64,000 bases of DNA from Paraphaeosphaeria minitans. Lineage: Eukaryota > Ascomycota > Dothideomycetes > Pleosporales > Didymosphaeriaceae. Shown in pieces: positions 62,077-64,000 of this stretch. Positions within the stretch are counted from its first letter, which is position 1; each line of letters starts with the position of its first letter. The notes beneath the pieces are model-generated. The model was given only the letters and a program-made list of their open reading frames with translations. It ran no database searches and was not told where the DNA came from. The position numbers and the translations under genes are program-made. The stretch is taken from NCBI GenBank assembly GCA_015832175.1, contig WJXW01000008.1, positions 2,418,001 through 2,482,000 of the forward strand, in the 5' to 3' direction.

Positions 62077-64000
62077 CCTTTATAAGCGCTTTTTCTAAAC
62101 GCTTCCGCCTACGCCTATAAATATTAGAAACTGTCTTGCGGATACTTACATTAAGGTATACTTTTTATACACAAGTATGTCTAGTTTTAGTGCTAACCAC
62201 TATACCCAGTCTAGCTATTATTATAGACGCCTAGGTAAAGCACTTTACTACCTATAACACTAGCTACCTAAAGCCTAAGCCTAAGTTCTCTAAAGGCGTT
62301 GCAGTCTTTAATATTACGTATAAGGATACTGTAAACCTAGGTCCTAGGCGCATCTTTATAGGCCACATTTTTATAAAAGAGTAGCTATTTACCACGTTAG
62401 ACAACTAGGCTAGTAACAGCTAGGTAACGTCTTAGTAGCTTTGCGACAAGTGCAGATAGCTAGACTACCTTTAAGCTAGATGCCCTAGCTAACTCTACTA
62501 TAAGTGCAGTAACCCTAGCTATCTAGCGTTAGGTTACTAACTTTAAAACACCTACTATACCTATAGTAACGTAGGATATAAGCGCAAAGACTATTAGAAC
62601 GTTTACCCTTACTACCTAATAGAGGGCTATACTACTACTAACTGCTACGTAATTAACTGCGTACCTACACCCACTTAAGCTAGTTAAGCTACAGCCACCT
62701 CTACTAAGAGTATAGCCCCTACTAAAGATAAGGCTATACCTGTAGGTTTTATAGCTACACCTACTAAAGTATTAGGCGTTCCTACTAATACTACTATTGC
62801 GCCTACAGCTAGCAAAGCTTCTACTAACTTAGAACTAGCAGAAAATTATAGTCCGCCTCTTAGTTAGTTTAAGGCCCTAGAATTAGATAAGATAGAAGTT
62901 AAGCTATATACCACAACTATAGAGCACTATTTATTATTTATCTAGCTACGCCTATTAGTCTTATACGCGAGCGAAAACATAGTAAGTGGCTAATTTACTA
63001 AGGAAGCTATCCTTTAGACCTTTGCCTTTAACACTATTAGCCTAATTAAGACTTATAAGATATTAGTTAATTTGCCCATAGAATCTAACTAGTGTAATCT
63101 TAACTGTCTTAGTGCCTATAGCCGCAAAAAGCTAATGCAGCTTATCTCTAGAAATGGCGCCACGGCCTGTTTACTCTACGTATCTTAGGAGATTAAAGTA
63201 AATACTAGCCTAGATAGACAGCCTTAAGATCTCCTAGGGCTTACGCTATTCTCTAATAGCACCTATAGCCTATATACAGCTATAATACACGCGCTTTAAG
63301 ACGCGCTATAGGGATGCCACTATATATAGGTTTACTTCTACACTGCGGCTGGCTTGTGGTTTAAGGATGCTATAAATAAGGTTTCTAAATTAATCTAAAC
63401 GTAGGTAAAAGTTAACACTATAGCTACCTAGTATCCGCGTTAGGCTATTAACATTTAGCTAGGGATGTAGCTTCCGCTAGACAAGCGACCTAAGTACTCT
63501 ATTCTAGCACGTAAGTAGTTTAACTATTACAAGGAGTATTTTATAGTGTATTTCTATTTAGCCATTACAAAGTATAAGGCTATCCCTAACGCTGTATTCG
63601 TGCCTACAAAGGTGCGCCTAGTTAAGATAGGTAGTAACCTAGACTAGTGCACCTACTTTGCGCTTATTATAATAAACAAAAATATAAACCTTTATGTTAA
63701 CGCCCTATTTAACATCCAGTTCCTTAGCAACAACGTAAGCGATAGCATGGCATAGAGAGGGCGTGTGGTGCCGCTAGTAAGTATTACTAATGGCCTCGAG
63801 CACTCTACCTTTATCTGGCGACTCTATAATAGTAGGTCTGGTTTCTAGTAGGACTCTAAGTTCTCTAAGGACCACGTCGTTAAGGCTAATAACTTTAATA
63901 ATATTAACTAGCTGCAGGCTGCGCTAGATAACCACCTAGGCATTAAAGTCTATATTCGCGTTAAGTAACCCTAGAACCAAATTAAGCAGAAAATTAATAC
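62076..64000 (+). pseudogene. Zinc-knuckle plus SF1 helicase gene, unit 2 copy (5' part only)
   Basis: Counterpart of 28900-30824, so the helicase core lies beyond the window. The first knuckle is well kept: Cys codons at 62442, 62451 and 62481, with the His codon at 62466 changed to tac, giving C-X2-C-X4-(H)-X4-C. In the second knuckle (about 62496-62537) the first and last Cys codons are lost but are present in unit 1. The two copies together establish the CCHC pattern. No length change relative to unit 1 in the part visible. Confidence 0.65.

Larger units (their letters stand above)
42843..64000. repeat. Block B, unit 2 (runs off the window)
   Basis: Second copy of block B, in the same orientation and order, ending at the window edge at the equivalent of 30824. 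The offset to unit 1 steps from 33019 to 33085 (33-bp repeat), 33076 (K/E/G tract), 33086, 33110 (acidic tract) and 33176 (66-bp repeat in the SNF2 gene). In some places it keeps more G and C than unit 1. Confidence 0.85.

Noticed and set aside
1..64000. Alternative genetic code (TAG/TAA as Gln) instead of RIP
   Set aside because: Key residues other than Gln are also lost (D to N, E to K, H to Y, C to Y, G to K), in different places in each copy, all by transitions. Damage explains this better than recoding.

Overview
The window looks like a repeat-rich, probably subtelomeric, stretch of a filamentous ascomycete genome that has been heavily damaged by repeat-induced point mutation (RIP). There are no long open frames. 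TpA dinucleotides, TAG and TAA are everywhere, and CpA/TpG are scarce: in positions 61-120 I counted TpA 15, ApT 7, CpA 0, TpG 2, ApC 3, GpT 6. Where I aligned duplicated stretches by eye, the differences were almost all C/T or G/A transitions (9 of 9 in 9841-9900 versus 42860-42919). Reading TAG/TAA as former CAG/CAA/TGG brings back recognisable protein motifs, so the genes below are called as pseudogenes with approximate ends.

Layout. 1-3132 is a RIP-damaged stretch with no second copy noticed in the window. 3133-4564 is an extra partial copy of segment C. 4565-9782 is element A copy 1 (OrsD/DUF3505-type zinc finger plus RecQ-like helicase). 9783-9823 is a 41-bp left-end remnant of A. 9824 to about 33170 is block B unit 1. 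33170-35468 is AT-rich DNA with a 10-bp-period tandem array. 35469-40688 is element A copy 2. 40689-41798 holds a second array and flank. 41799-42842 is element A copy 3, truncated after about 1 kb. 42843-64000 is block B unit 2, cut by the window end at the point equivalent to about 30824 of unit 1. The two B units are offset by 33,019 to 33,176 bases.

Block B carries, in order: a minus-strand coiled-coil-like gene, a second and different OrsD/RecQ-like helicase (+), segment C (+, unknown), a minus-strand gene with a K/E/G-rich tail, a repeat-filled non-coding stretch, a gene with a poly-Ala/poly-Glu tract and an AT-hook-like motif (+), a SNF2-family ATPase (-), and a large gene combining three CCHC zinc knuckles with a superfamily-1 (Upf1-like) helicase core (+). 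Each unit therefore holds three different helicase/translocase families, with a fourth (element A) beside it. This resembles the telomere-linked helicase regions of fungi, but the SNF2 and zinc-knuckle/SF1 genes go beyond that pattern. I offer it as a candidate helicase-rich mobile or subtelomeric unit. No transposase, recombinase, reverse transcriptase or telomere array was recognised.

All genes appear dead in both copies. The two damaged copies complement each other: the SNF2 DECH codons are intact only in unit 2, and one zinc knuckle is better kept in each unit. Repeat-length differences inside three of the genes are whole codons, which suggests that the copies separated while still coding and were mutated afterwards.
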